Source of the DNA: Vacuolonema iberomarrocanum LEGE 07170
GTDB lineage: Bacteria > Cyanobacteriota > Cyanobacteriia > Elainellales > Elainellaceae
NCBI GenBank assembly: GCA_015207365.1
Contig: JADEXA010000011.1
Span: forward strand, 1-64,000
DNA length: 64,000 nucleotides
Direction: 5' to 3'
A model generated the notes under the pieces. The model saw only the letters and a list, made by a program, of their open reading frames with translations, searched no databases and was not told where the DNA came from. Of the stretch, positions 35,430 to 43,792 are shown in pieces; within the stretch, counting starts at the first letter, position 1; every line of letters begins with the position of its first letter. A program made the translations under genes and the position numbers.

Positions 35430-36950
35430 ATGGGGCGAGTGGATGCGATCGTCATCGGGAGTGGCATCGGTGGTTTAGTGGCGGGATCCCTGCTGGCGCG
35501 CTACGGCTGGCGGGTGGTGGTGTGCGAGAGCCATGCCAAGCCAGGGGGTGCTGCCCATGGGTTTGAGCATGCAGGGTTTCGATTTGATACGGGGCCATCC
35601 TTTTTCTGTGGGTTGGGCGATCCTGCCTCTATTAATCCTCTGCGGCAGGTGCTAACGGTATTGGGGGAAGAGCTGGAAACGATCGCCTATGATCCCCTGG
35701 GAATCTATCACTTACCAGAGGGCGATCTACCGATTTTCTGCAAGCTGGATCGCTACCGTGAGGCGATCGCCCACTTTACGCCCCAGGGAGCCCAAGAATT
35801 TGCCGCGTTTGAACAGCGGATGTTGGTGTTGTACGAGGGTCTGCGCCAAATTCCGACCCTCAGCTTACGTCCCGATTGGCGCGGCTTGGGCGAGGTCTTG
35901 TGGCGCTACCCCGGAGCGCTGCTCCGCTTACTGCCGCAATTGCCTACCATTCAGGGTTCTGCTGGTGATGTGTTGGATGCGACGGTGCGCGATCCCTGGG
36001 TGCGGCGACTGGTGGATCTGGAATGCTTCTTACTTTCAGGGCTGAAGGCAGCGGAAACCGTTGCGCCGGAAGTAAGCTTCATGTTGGGAGAGCGATCGCG
36101 CTCAGTGGTGGATTATCCCTTAGGGGGTGGAGAGGCCATTATTCAGGCGCTGGTACGCGGATTGGAAGCGTGGGGCGGGGAGCTGCGGCTGAACGCTCAT
36201 GTCGATAAGGTTTGGGTGGAAGACGGGCAGGTTCGGGGCGTTAAGTTACGCCGAGGGGAGGTCATTGAGGCCCCTGTGGTGATTTCCAACGCTACTCTGT
36301 GGGATACGGTGACGCATCTACTGAAACCAGAGGTAGTGCCAGCGTCTCTGCATCAATTGGCCAACCAGACGGCGGCCATCGACAGCTTTATGCACCTGCA
36401 TCTGGGCATTCGTGCTGAGGGATTGGACAATCTTTGCGGACATCATGTGGTGCTGCATGATGGCGAAACGGATCTGACCACACCGGGGAATACCTGCATG
36501 ATTTCGATGCCATCGGTTTGGGATGCGTCCTTGGCTCCGCCCGGACACCATGTGCTGCATGCCTATACGCTGGAGCCGTTCGAGGGGTGGCAGCGGGATC
36601 ACACCTACAAGGACAAGAAGCAGGCAAGAGCCGCAACACTCTACCGGGCGGTGGAACGGGTGATTCCCGATGTGCGCGATCGCATGGTTGTTGAACGGAT
36701 TGGGACGCCCCTGACCCATGCTCGCTATCTCCGCCGTCATCGAGGCACCTATGGCCCGGCGATCGCTGCTCACCAAGGGCAATTTCCCCCGCCGCAGACG
36801 CCCATTCCAGGACTCTATCGGGTTGGAGATAGCACCCTTCCGGGCATTGGAGTACCTGCTGTTGCCGCTTCTGGGATCCTCTGCGCCAATGCCCTGGTAT
36901 CTCCCGCCCAAACGGCTGAGCTGTTGCCACTCATCGGCAAGAGACCTTAA
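35430..36950 (+). CDS. Carotenoid-isomerase/desaturase-like FAD oxidoreductase
   Basis: A 506-residue flavoprotein of the phytoene desaturase/CrtISO superfamily. The dinucleotide-binding start is AIVIGSGIGGLVAGSLLARY, followed by the ESHAKPGGAAHGFEHAGFRF segment and the C-terminal FAD loop GLYRVGDSTLPGIGVPAVAA. It fits the cyanobacterial CrtH-related group but is a paralogue rather than certain CrtH. A strong GGAGGG precedes the ATG. The stop TAA (36948-36950) lies inside the left end of a decayed family A element. Confidence 0.87.
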   Translation: MGRVDAIVIGSGIGGLVAGSLLARYGWRVVVCESHAKPGGAAHGFEHAGFRFDTGPSFFCGLGDPASINPLRQVLTVLGEELETIAYDPLGIYHLPEGDLPIFCKLDRYREAIAHFTPQGAQEFAAFEQRMLVLYEGLRQIPTLSLRPDWRGLGEVLWRYPGALLRLLPQLPTIQGSAGDVLDATVRDPWVRRLVDLECFLLSGLKAAETVAPEVSFMLGERSRSVVDYPLGGGEAIIQALVRGLEAWGGELRLNAHVDKVWVEDGQVRGVKLRRGEVIEAPVVISNATLWDTVTHLLKPEVVPASLHQLANQTAAIDSFMHLHLGIRAEGLDNLCGHHVVLHDGETDLTTPGNTCMISMPSVWDASLAPPGHHVLHAYTLEPFEGWQRDHTYKDKKQARAATLYRAVERVIPDVRDRMVVERIGTPLTHARYLRRHRGTYGPAIAAHQGQFPPPQTPIPGLYRVGDSTLPGIGVPAVAASGILCANALVSPAQTAELLPLIGKRP

Positions 36951-37047
36951 GCATGCTGTTGATTTTGATGCCGCTGATTTTGAGGCTACGACGCGGCTTC
37001 AAAATCAATAAATTTGCTCAGGATCACACTAGTTTTGTGTGCGTCCT
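36943..37047 (-). repeat. MITE-like hairpin element, family A, decayed copy
   Basis: A 105-bp divergent copy. Its right half (CTCAGGATCACACTAGTTTT, then GTGTGCGTCCT) aligns with the long arm of the 43666 copy. The centre pairs TGATTTTGAGGC with GCTTCAAAATCA at 11 of 12. The left end, CTTAAGCATGCTGTTGAT, corresponds to CTTACGCATTCTGTTGAA. The element overlaps the stop codon of the oxidoreductase. Confidence 0.7.
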
Positions 37048-37162
37048 GAGCAAGGAGTGGAAAGGAGTGAAAGCTCGATACCACGGGAAGGAGGTATCGA
37101 ACTGACGCGAGTGGACGATCGCAGTTGGGCGACCGTGGTTGGGTGAGTATGACGAAAAGCGA

Positions 37163-38143
37163 CTAGATTTGGCGCGTCTCGGCAGACAGCTCCTGCAAGA
37201 GGCTGGGAGAGAAATCGCCCACAATGGCGTACAAGAACTCACCCTGCTGCCAAATAACGGCGCTTTCGCCGCCCGGACGGGTGACATAGAGGGGAGCGTT
37301 TCCAGCGATTTCCAATCCCATGGTGTTGGCATTGGTGATCTGGTAGAAACTTGCCATGGTGTCACCCATTTGGTAGACAAACCGTGCTCCTTCCGCTTCG
37401 CCAAAGAAGCAAGCATTTCCCCCCATCAACTCGACCTGCTCGCTGGCGACTTCCAGGATTTCGGTCGGCATCGCCACCTCGTCTCGTAATCCCTGGACGA
37501 TTTCGGCAGGCTGAGACGTGGGCACCATGATTTTGTGATTTTCCATTTGCATAGAAATGGTGTGATCACTAAAAATATGCTCGACGCTATGCCAGTTGGC
37601 CTCCATTAAATCTGAAGATGACGCCATCACCAAAGGAGATTCAAACCCCGTTGGCTGCTCAGCTTTCAGGGTTGTAATCATTGCTTCCTGTTCCTGGAGC
37701 TGAGCTGTGGCAACTTGCAACTGCCCAGACAACTGGAAGCTATTAAAGAGTGAGATGATCGCTACGGCCACAGCGACCCCAGCGATCCATTCTTTCCGTC
37801 CAAACCGGAGCGATCGCCGCCGCCGATACCTCGATAACGATGCAACCGGGGTGGTCATTTCCACCACGGATGGATCGATCCCATCCTGATTTTCGATGCT
37901 CTGAATTTGCTGAAAAAGCCTGCCCTTCAGGTGCGAAGGGGGCGATTGGGAGGGCGGTTCGATGGCAGATGATTGTTCGGCCAAATGGCCGATCATCCGT
38001 TGCAGCTCTTCTACGTCATCCTCAATGTCTGGATGGTCTTGCCGTAGCCGTTGAAATGCTGCCATTTCATCCACATCCAGATTTCTGAGCGCGTAACCTG
38101 CTGCCAACTCCTGAACCTCTCCCGAGTACCAAACTCGCGTCAT
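37163..38143 (-). CDS. Anti-sigma factor (RskA-like)
   Basis: A 326-residue single-pass membrane protein. The cytoplasmic part (about 1-115) contains ELAAGYALRNLDVDEMAAFQ, the usual anti-sigma opening. One membrane helix (about 120-140, WIAGVAVAVAIISLFNSF) is followed by a coiled coil and an extracytoplasmic RskA-type domain (from about 175). The ATG at 38143 follows GAGGTG by 7 bases. It lies downstream of the ECF sigma gene on the same strand and should sequester that sigma. Confidence 0.87.
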   Translation of the reverse strand: MTRVWYSGEVQELAAGYALRNLDVDEMAAFQRLRQDHPDIEDDVEELQRMIGHLAEQSSAIEPPSQSPPSHLKGRLFQQIQSIENQDGIDPSVVEMTTPVASLSRYRRRRSLRFGRKEWIAGVAVAVAIISLFNSFQLSGQLQVATAQLQEQEAMITTLKAEQPTGFESPLVMASSSDLMEANWHSVEHIFSDHTISMQMENHKIMVPTSQPAEIVQGLRDEVAMPTEILEVASEQVELMGGNACFFGEAEGARFVYQMGDTMASFYQITNANTMGLEIAGNAPLYVTRPGGESAVIWQQGEFLYAIVGDFSPSLLQELSAETRQI

Positions 38144-38702
38144 ATCGTTCACCTCAACCTTGTTTCCGTGCAATATCTCAATCCGTCCATGCCATTAGCC
38201 AACCCGTCGAACCCGATCATTTAACCCATCCAAGCCAGAGGACTGATCCCAGCTATCTGACTTGTCCAAATGCTTTGCTATCGTTTGTTTATCAAACAAT
38301 CCAAGCGGCCTTTTCAGGTGAACAGTGGCTTTGGACGGGAACCCCTTCCCCTGAGCCAAAGCCAGTTTGAACGCTAAAGGTTCTACCGTTGGTGAATCTG
38401 GCTGCCCATCTCCCAATCGCTTTTTCCACAAGGTGTTTAAGAAAGCCAATGGCGAAGCCACCTGCCCCATGGGAAAGGAATTGAGGATGAGGATAAAACC
38501 TACGGTTCTCAACATGAATTGGGTTGAAGCCTCCTGCTGTGCTTGTAAGGTATGGTGCTCTGAGCAACGGATCGCCAGATACTTCGGTGCTGTATTTTGA
38601 TCTTGAATTGCGTTGAATTGGGCGGCGCTGGGCTATCCAGTCGGTCGCTGGGCTATCCAGTCGATAGCTGGGCTATTCAGCGGGTAGTGCGATCGCCCAT
38701 CC
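38144..38702. other. Gap in the sigma/anti-sigma unit
   Basis: Between the sigma and anti-sigma genes lies an open minus-strand frame (38195-38515, 106 codons) with a hydrophobic start. It lacks a usable ribosome-binding site and recognisable features, so I do not call it a gene. A 20-bp tandem repeat lies at 38627-38686. Confidence 0.45.
38627..38686. repeat. Three tandem 20-bp units
   Basis: GCTGGGCTATCCAGTCGGTC is repeated three times with exact 20-bp spacing; the third copy is more diverged. It lies 16 bp beyond the stop of the ECF sigma gene. Each unit contains the small dyad CTGG-GCTAT-CCAG. Confidence 0.8.
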
Positions 38703-39257
38703 CTAGCTCTCTTGAAACGATTTCAAATTCTGGTTTAGCTGCAATAACCCTTTGCGTGCCCAGGTTTTGACCGTACCCAGGGGTGTTTCCAGGCGTTGGG
38801 AAATTTGCGACTGACTCAGCCCTTCGAAATACATCAGTTCCAGAACCTGGCGATGCTTTTCGGGTAGCTCTGCCAATCCTTTGCGGACATACTCTTTCCG
38901 CTCTTCGATGGAGGCTTGCTCGAAGGGGGTAACCGTGGTGTTGCGAGGGCCGACATCGTCAGACCACTGATTCAGAATCCGTTGGCGGTTGCTACCCACT
39001 CGTAAGCGATCGAGTGCCCGCGATCGCGTGAGTGTTGAAAGGTAGCTCCCCATTGAGCCGCGCGACGCCTGGTAGGTATCGCGCTGCCACAAAATAAGGA
39101 AAATCTCTTGGGTAAGATCCTCGGCTTCGGCAGCGTTCGTCAGCATCTTTAAGGCAATCCCGTATACCAATCCAGCATAGCGGTCATAAAGTTTGCCCAA
39201 GGCTGCTGTCTGACCGTTCCGGAGCAGTTGGACGAGATCCGCATCGGTTTCAGCCAT
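38703..39257 (-). CDS. ECF-type RNA polymerase sigma factor
   Basis: A 184-residue sigma-70 group 4 factor. Region 2 includes LYDRYAGLVYGIALKMLTN then AEDLTQEIFLILW. Region 4 is LPEKHRQVLELMYFEGLS, then QSQISQRLETPLGTVKTWAR. It starts MAETDADLVQLLRNGQ; longer in-frame starts exist up to 39356 but the family begins here. It is in a unit with the RskA-like anti-sigma downstream. The signal is unknown. Confidence 0.92.
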   Translation of the reverse strand: MAETDADLVQLLRNGQTAALGKLYDRYAGLVYGIALKMLTNAAEAEDLTQEIFLILWQRDTYQASRGSMGSYLSTLTRSRALDRLRVGSNRQRILNQWSDDVGPRNTTVTPFEQASIEERKEYVRKGLAELPEKHRQVLELMYFEGLSQSQISQRLETPLGTVKTWARKGLLQLNQNLKSFQES

Positions 39258-39590
39258 CGAGTTTTCCAACGTATCAGTACCAGAGAATTGTATCTTGCAG
39301 TTATTCCGCGAAACAGCCCAAGGCTGCTTTTCAAGATCTATAGGGCAATCCAGCATGTGACATTGAGCAGTAGGTGCTTGGGTTTCTTACACTCAATACG
39401 ACTGGATCACCTCGACGGATGTACGAGGTCTAGAAAAGGTACAGGGTGGCCATGTATTTGATCCGAAAGGGGGCGTCGAGATATTTCTCATCCTTCCGAT
39501 CGACGCAATTCAGGACGTCGTGCGATCCCACTCATTCATGCGGATGCTAGGAGTGCAGCCCATAGCATCCGCATGAGTGAAATGAATACC
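39258..39590. other. Gap with a long hairpin
   Basis: No gene is supported. A hairpin (TCATTCATGCGGATGCTA at 39532-39549, pairing 17 of 18 with 39563-39580) lies 10 bp beyond the stop of the 144-aa gene and probably ends its transcript. The remainder holds the sigma-gene promoter region. Confidence 0.55.
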
Positions 39591-40025
39591 CTACTTGTCC
39601 CGTTCTGTCATCTGAAGCTCATTATCGACAAGCTCTAGCCTCAGCTTAATCGGGGGTTCACTCTGGCTGAATGCCAGCAAACTTTGGACAAGCTGGTTCC
39701 TTTCTGCCTCGGAAACCCCAAAGTCCTCCAGGTAATACAGGTATCCCTCAAGATCATCAAGAGACAGTGGTTTGCCGCCAATCAATTGAACGTCATCCTC
39801 ATTCAGCAGTGAATCCAAAGCAATAGGGGCATGGCCAAGCCAGGGAGCTAGGGAGACGAGGTCATCCAGGGCTGGCATCGTGGTAAATGTTTCTCCGTAG
39901 AGGGCAGCGTGGTAAGCATCCCGCGTAAAGTCCAGAAGTCGAAAAACGGAAATGCCACTTCCATCCTTTGGAATGGAGGCATAGTAGCCACCCCACAGCA
40001 CATCAAGATCGAGAGGGTTACTCAT
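39591..40025 (-). CDS. Hypothetical acidic protein, 144 aa
   Basis: I do not recognise this protein. It begins MSNPLDLDVLWGGYYASIPK and is rich in Leu and acidic residues. There is no membrane segment or cofactor motif. The ATG at 40025 is the only good start. It is monocistronic, followed by a long hairpin. It may be a small regulator or immunity-type protein, but nothing in the sequence shows that. Confidence 0.65.
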   Translation of the reverse strand: MSNPLDLDVLWGGYYASIPKDGSGISVFRLLDFTRDAYHAALYGETFTTMPALDDLVSLAPWLGHAPIALDSLLNEDDVQLIGGKPLSLDDLEGYLYYLEDFGVSEAERNQLVQSLLAFSQSEPPIKLRLELVDNELQMTERDK

Positions 40026-40142
40026 AGTTGCTTCAGCGCATTGTCATAATGGCGAGGTCTTCAGTCCGTTAGTTTGGTCGAATTCTCTACCAAGCTACAG
40101 CGATCCACTTTAGCCCGAGTTCTCACGCATTGCTGATTGAGG

Positions 40143-40197
40143 GGATGATTTTTTCTGAGGAGGGGCGCGGTGCGCCCCTCCTCAGAAAAAATCATCC
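40143..40197. repeat. Perfect 26-bp-arm palindrome
   Basis: The arms 40143-40168 and 40172-40197 are exact reverse complements with a 3-nt GGT loop, the longest perfect stem in the window. The base is GGATGATTTTTTCTGAGG and the tip AGGGGCGC. It lies in the gap between the 144-aa gene and the TetR gene. Confidence 0.95.
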
Positions 40198-40313
40198 TTG
40201 GATTCTGCAAACCCAGTTCTCAAGATTTCTAGCGCGTAGCAAAATTTGTAATGCAGGTACGATCGCTTGTTGCAGGGACTCGAAAGACGATCGTCCTCCA
40301 CTGCTATGCCTGA

Positions 40314-40952
40314 TTATGGGTAGCTGACCATCATCTCGATTAAGCCATTCACCATGCGATCGCGCTCTAGGGGCAAAATGTCGTCACCATGCAAGATGTG
40401 CTGCATGATCAGGTAATGGGCGATCGCGCCACTGAAAATGCGTGCAGCGACCATCGGGTCGGAGTGACCAAAGCAGGCGTGCGTCGCGAGAAAGGCCGAG
40501 AAGCGTTCCACCATTGGTTTGATAATTTCCCTGACAAAGGTTCGAGATAGGTCGGGAAAGCGCTCTGACTCCCCGATCACCAATCGCATCAAGGTGAGCA
40601 GTGAGGCATTGCGCGAAAATTCGTTGAGGGTCGATGTCGCCATTTGCCGCAAGATCTGTTCCGGGGGCTCTTGCGGATCCAGATCCAACGGCAGATGGAG
40701 AATGGTATAGCGGAGGTTGTGGGTGAGTTGTTGGATCAACGCCACAAACAAGCCTTCCTTGTCCTGGAAATAACTATAGAGCGTTGGCTTGGAAACCCCT
40801 GCTGCCGCTGCAATACGCCCCATGCTAGCCGCCGCATAGCCATCCGCTGTAAATACCTGCAATGCCCCGTCCAAAATAACTTTCGCCTTATCAGCCTTGT
40901 CTCCACTGAGGTGCTGGAGCGGGGCTGAATTCATTGAACTGTTCACACACAT
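40314..40952 (-). CDS. TetR-family repressor of devBCA
   Basis: A repressor of 212 residues. The HTH is FTADGYAAASMGRIAAAAGV then SKPTLYSYFQDKEGLF. The rest, with MRLVIGESERFPDLSRTFV, is the TetR_C domain seen in RamR/AcrR-like cyanobacterial regulators placed beside devBCA. AAGGA lies four bases before the ATG at 40952; a second ATG at 40934 is possible. It is divergent from devB, and a perfect TetR dyad lies inside the devB promoter. Confidence 0.9.
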   Translation of the reverse strand: MCVNSSMNSAPLQHLSGDKADKAKVILDGALQVFTADGYAAASMGRIAAAAGVSKPTLYSYFQDKEGLFVALIQQLTHNLRYTILHLPLDLDPQEPPEQILRQMATSTLNEFSRNASLLTLMRLVIGESERFPDLSRTFVREIIKPMVERFSAFLATHACFGHSDPMVAARIFSGAIAHYLIMQHILHGDDILPLERDRMVNGLIEMMVSYP

Positions 40953-41042
40953 TCGTTCCTTCGAGGGCAATAGACCAACAAACCAGGTTCCGGTCTATTT
41001 GTGCGTTCCCATTGTACTGGGAAAAAATAACGAACGAATTTA

Positions 41043-41070
41043 TTGACTTTACTAAACCGTTTAGTAAAAT
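41043..41070 (+). promoter_or_regulatory. devBCA promoter with embedded TetR operator
   Basis: TTGACT (41043-41048) and TAAAAT (41065-41070) are a -35 and -10 pair with 16-bp spacing. The operator TTTACTAAA-CCG-TTTAGTAAA (41048-41068) is a perfect 9-3-9 dyad lying across the spacer. Binding by the adjacent TetR would block RNA polymerase. The arrangement is seen directly; the function is inferred. Confidence 0.75.
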
Positions 41071-41081
41071 AAAGAAGAACA

Positions 41082-41170
41082 GACTCAGGCAAGACTTGCG
41101 TAATCCTGAGTAAATTCGTTGATTTGTGGCCGCGTCGCGGCCACAAATCAACAAAATGCGTAAGTTCAGT
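41082..41170 (+). repeat. MITE-like hairpin element, family A, copy 3
   Basis: An 89-bp copy with decayed left end (GACTCAGGCAAGACTTGCG) and right end AATGCGTAAGTTCAGTC. The centre is a perfect 35-nt palindrome at 41118-41152 (arm GTTGATTTGTGGCCGCG). It sits between the devB promoter and start codon, so it will be in the 5' leader of the mRNA. Confidence 0.85.
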
Positions 41171-41211
41171 CAGATAGATATCCATCTACCGAGACTACGG
41201 AGAGATCAGTT

Positions 41212-42399
41212 GTGTTGAGTTATCAAGCTTTATCAGAAAAATTTCCCCGTCGATGGCTACTGGCAGGGGGAGTGATTCTTGCAGGAGCGCTTGGGGTCAC
41301 AATTTGGGGTGGATGGCAATGGCGAGCGGCTCAGATACAAGATGCTGAAACTCAGCTCGTACAGGAGCCGCAAATCCTTACGGTGACCGCTTTAGGACGG
41401 TTGGAGCCGAGCAGTGATCTGATCGACCTCACGGCTCCAACGTCGTCTCAGGAAAATCGCATTGAAAGCTTGCTGGTGGAAGAAGGAGATGTCGTTGAAT
41501 CGGGTGAAATCATTGCGATTTTGGATAGCCGCGATCGCCTCCAAGCCGCCTTGCAACAGGCGGAAGAGCAGGTGCGAGTTGCCGAAGCGGGCTTGAATCA
41601 GATACGAGCCGGAGCCCAATCTGGCGAATTACAGGCTCAGCAAGCAGAAATTGCGCGGTTGCAAGCCGAACAGGCCGGAAGTGTGGCGGCGCAACGGGCG
41701 GCGGTGGCACGTTTGGAAGCCGAGGTGCAAAATGCCCGCATAGAGTACGAGCGGTATGAGTCGCTGTATCAGGAAGGAGCCGTTTCGACCTCTGAACGGG
41801 ATTCGAGGCAGTTGACCTATGACACCGCCGAGCGTCAGTTGCAGCAAGCTCAGGCTGACCTGACCCGCATCCAAACCACTAACCAGCAGCAAATCCAGCA
41901 GGCCGAAGCCACCTTCGATCAGTTGGCTGAGGTGCGTCCCGTGGATGTGGCGGCGGCGGAAGCAGAGGTGGCGGCGGCGATCGCCCAGGTGGAAGAAGCC
42001 AAAGCCACCCTGGAGCAAGCCTATGTGCGATCGCCCCGCGCCGGTCAAATCATTGAAATTCACACGCAACCCGGCGAAGTGATTGACAGCGAAGGCGTCG
42101 CGACCCTGGGGCAAACCCAGCAAATGATGGCGATCGCGGAGGTGTATCAGACGGATATCGCCACGGTTGCTGTTGATCAGTCGGCGACCGTCACCTCGCC
42201 CGCTATCCCCAACGAGTTGCAAGGCACCGTCGAGCGCATTGGGTTGCGAGTGGGGCAGCAAGAGGTGGTGGACGATGACCCCGCTGCCAACCTGGATGCC
42301 AGGGTGGTTGAGGTTCACGTTCGCCTGGATCCGGCCTCCAGTCGGCAAGTCGAAGGACTGACAAACCTCCAGGTCACCGTCCAAATTCAAACCGAATAA
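41212..42399 (+). CDS. devB: DevB-type periplasmic adaptor (HlyD family)
   Basis: A 395-residue membrane-fusion protein. One N-terminal membrane helix (about 15-33) is followed by a half-lipoyl segment (SSQENRIESLLVEEGDVVES), a long alpha-hairpin coiled coil (about 115-265, many Glu/Gln/Ala repeats), the second lipoyl half (YVRSPRAGQIIEIHTQPGEV) and a beta-barrel domain. It starts at GTG 41212 after GGAGAG. It is the first gene of devBCA. Such exporters move glycolipids or other lipids across the envelope; in this likely non-heterocystous setting the cargo is unknown. Confidence 0.93.
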   Translation: MLSYQALSEKFPRRWLLAGGVILAGALGVTIWGGWQWRAAQIQDAETQLVQEPQILTVTALGRLEPSSDLIDLTAPTSSQENRIESLLVEEGDVVESGEIIAILDSRDRLQAALQQAEEQVRVAEAGLNQIRAGAQSGELQAQQAEIARLQAEQAGSVAAQRAAVARLEAEVQNARIEYERYESLYQEGAVSTSERDSRQLTYDTAERQLQQAQADLTRIQTTNQQQIQQAEATFDQLAEVRPVDVAAAEAEVAAAIAQVEEAKATLEQAYVRSPRAGQIIEIHTQPGEVIDSEGVATLGQTQQMMAIAEVYQTDIATVAVDQSATVTSPAIPNELQGTVERIGLRVGQQEVVDDDPAANLDARVVEVHVRLDPASSRQVEGLTNLQVTVQIQTE

Positions 42400-42452
42400 T
42401 TCCTGCTTCCGTTTGTGCCCTGCTTTTTCAGACGTCTTTTGAAGGAACTCTC

Positions 42453-43628
42453 ATGCTTGGCTTCATTCAAACCTTGAAGCAGCGAACCCCGTTGGGCTTG
42501 TTGCAACTCAAACATGACCGTATGCGCTTGTTGACAGCGATCGCAGGCATCACGTTTGCGGATGTGCTGATCTTCATGCAACTGGGATTTTCCGATGCTC
42601 TTCTTCGCACCAACACCCAGTATCCTCGCAACCTACAAGCGGATTTGGTGATCATCAGCACCCAGGCCAAAAACTTTGGGCAACTGCGCACCTTCACCCG
42701 TCGCCGCTTGTATCAGGCGCAAGATGTGCCGGGCGTAGCCGATGCCGATGCCCTCTACATTGGCTCTGCCGACTGGCGCAACCCACAAACCCGCGAAGAA
42801 ACCTCCATGCTCATCCTGGGGCAAAACCCCGAGCGCCCTGCCCTCAACCTGCCCGAAGTAAACCAGCAACTAGAGGCCATTCGCCAACCCGACACCGTGG
42901 TGTTTGACCAGGCATCGCGGGGCGACTACAGCACCATGATTGAGCAGGTGAATCAGGGAGAATTCGTAACGACTGAAATTGGCCTACGCACGGTTACCGT
43001 TGCTGGACTGTTTACGGTAGGGGCTTCCTTTGCCGATGATGGCGCCCTTATCACCAGCGACCAGAACTTTCTCCGGCTTTTCCCTAGGCGCGATGCTGGC
43101 ACGGTGAGTTTGGGGCTGATTCACTTGGAGCCGGGATACGACCCAGAGCAAGTACAGGCGGATCTGGCCGAACGACTCCCCGACGATGTGTTGGTTCTCA
43201 CCCATGAAGGCTACATCGATTTTGAACTGGCAGAGATTCAATCCAATTCTCCCGTTGGATTTGTCTTTAGCCTGGGAACAGCGATGGGGTTTATTGTTGG
43301 CACCGTCATCGTCTATCAGGTGCTTTCGACAGATGTGAATAGTCACCTGGCCGAGTACGCCACATTCAAGGCGATGGGCTACCGCAACAGCTATTTGCTG
43401 GGGATCATTTTCGAAGAAGCCTTGATCTTGACCCTGTTTGGATTCATGCCTGGTATGGCTATTTCCATCGTGGCTTACCAGCTTACTGAAGCGGCCACTG
43501 CCCTACCGATGCTCATGCCTTTCAGTCGCACGGTCATTGTTTTCTTGTTGACCCTAGTGATGTGTACCTTCTCGGGGGCGATCGCTACCCGTCGGCTACA
43601 AGCGGCTGATCCGGCTGACATTTTCTAG
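42453..43628 (+). CDS. devC: DevC-type ABC exporter permease
   Basis: A 391-residue MacB/FtsX-like permease. There is a first membrane helix (about 25-45, LLTAIAGITFADVLIFMQLG), a large periplasmic domain (about 50-270) and three C-terminal helices, including EYATFKAMGYRNSYLLGIIF, a typical DevC coupling segment. It lies 53 bp after devB. Confidence 0.95.
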   Translation: MLGFIQTLKQRTPLGLLQLKHDRMRLLTAIAGITFADVLIFMQLGFSDALLRTNTQYPRNLQADLVIISTQAKNFGQLRTFTRRRLYQAQDVPGVADADALYIGSADWRNPQTREETSMLILGQNPERPALNLPEVNQQLEAIRQPDTVVFDQASRGDYSTMIEQVNQGEFVTTEIGLRTVTVAGLFTVGASFADDGALITSDQNFLRLFPRRDAGTVSLGLIHLEPGYDPEQVQADLAERLPDDVLVLTHEGYIDFELAEIQSNSPVGFVFSLGTAMGFIVGTVIVYQVLSTDVNSHLAEYATFKAMGYRNSYLLGIIFEEALILTLFGFMPGMAISIVAYQLTEAATALPMLMPFSRTVIVFLLTLVMCTFSGAIATRRLQAADPADIF

Positions 43629-43665
43629 CCTCAATCTTCTTTCAAAATCAGTCCCCAAACCTTTT

Positions 43666-43756
43666 AGGACTTACGCATTCTGTTGAATTTGTGGCCGCGT
43701 CGCGACCACAAATTCAACGAATTCCCTCAGGATGCCACAAGTTTTACGTAAGTCCT
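43666..43756 (-). repeat. MITE-like hairpin element, family A, copy 4
   Basis: A 91-bp copy with ends AGGACTTACGCA and TACGTAAGTCCT, in opposite orientation to copies 1-3. The central arms TTGAATTTGTGGCCGCG and CGCGACCACAAATTCAA match at 16 of 17. It lies between devC and devA, inside the operon. Confidence 0.92.
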
Positions 43757-43792
43757 GTCTTTCTTAAATCAGTCCATTGTGGATGGAAAGCA

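Noticed and set aside
38195..38515. 106-codon minus-strand frame between sigma and anti-sigma genes
   Set aside because: No ribosome-binding site, no recognisable family and overlapping alternative frames; left as a possible frame in the gap entry.
43691..43792. N-terminal extension of DevA
   Set aside because: It begins inside the family A element; the family start is at 43793.
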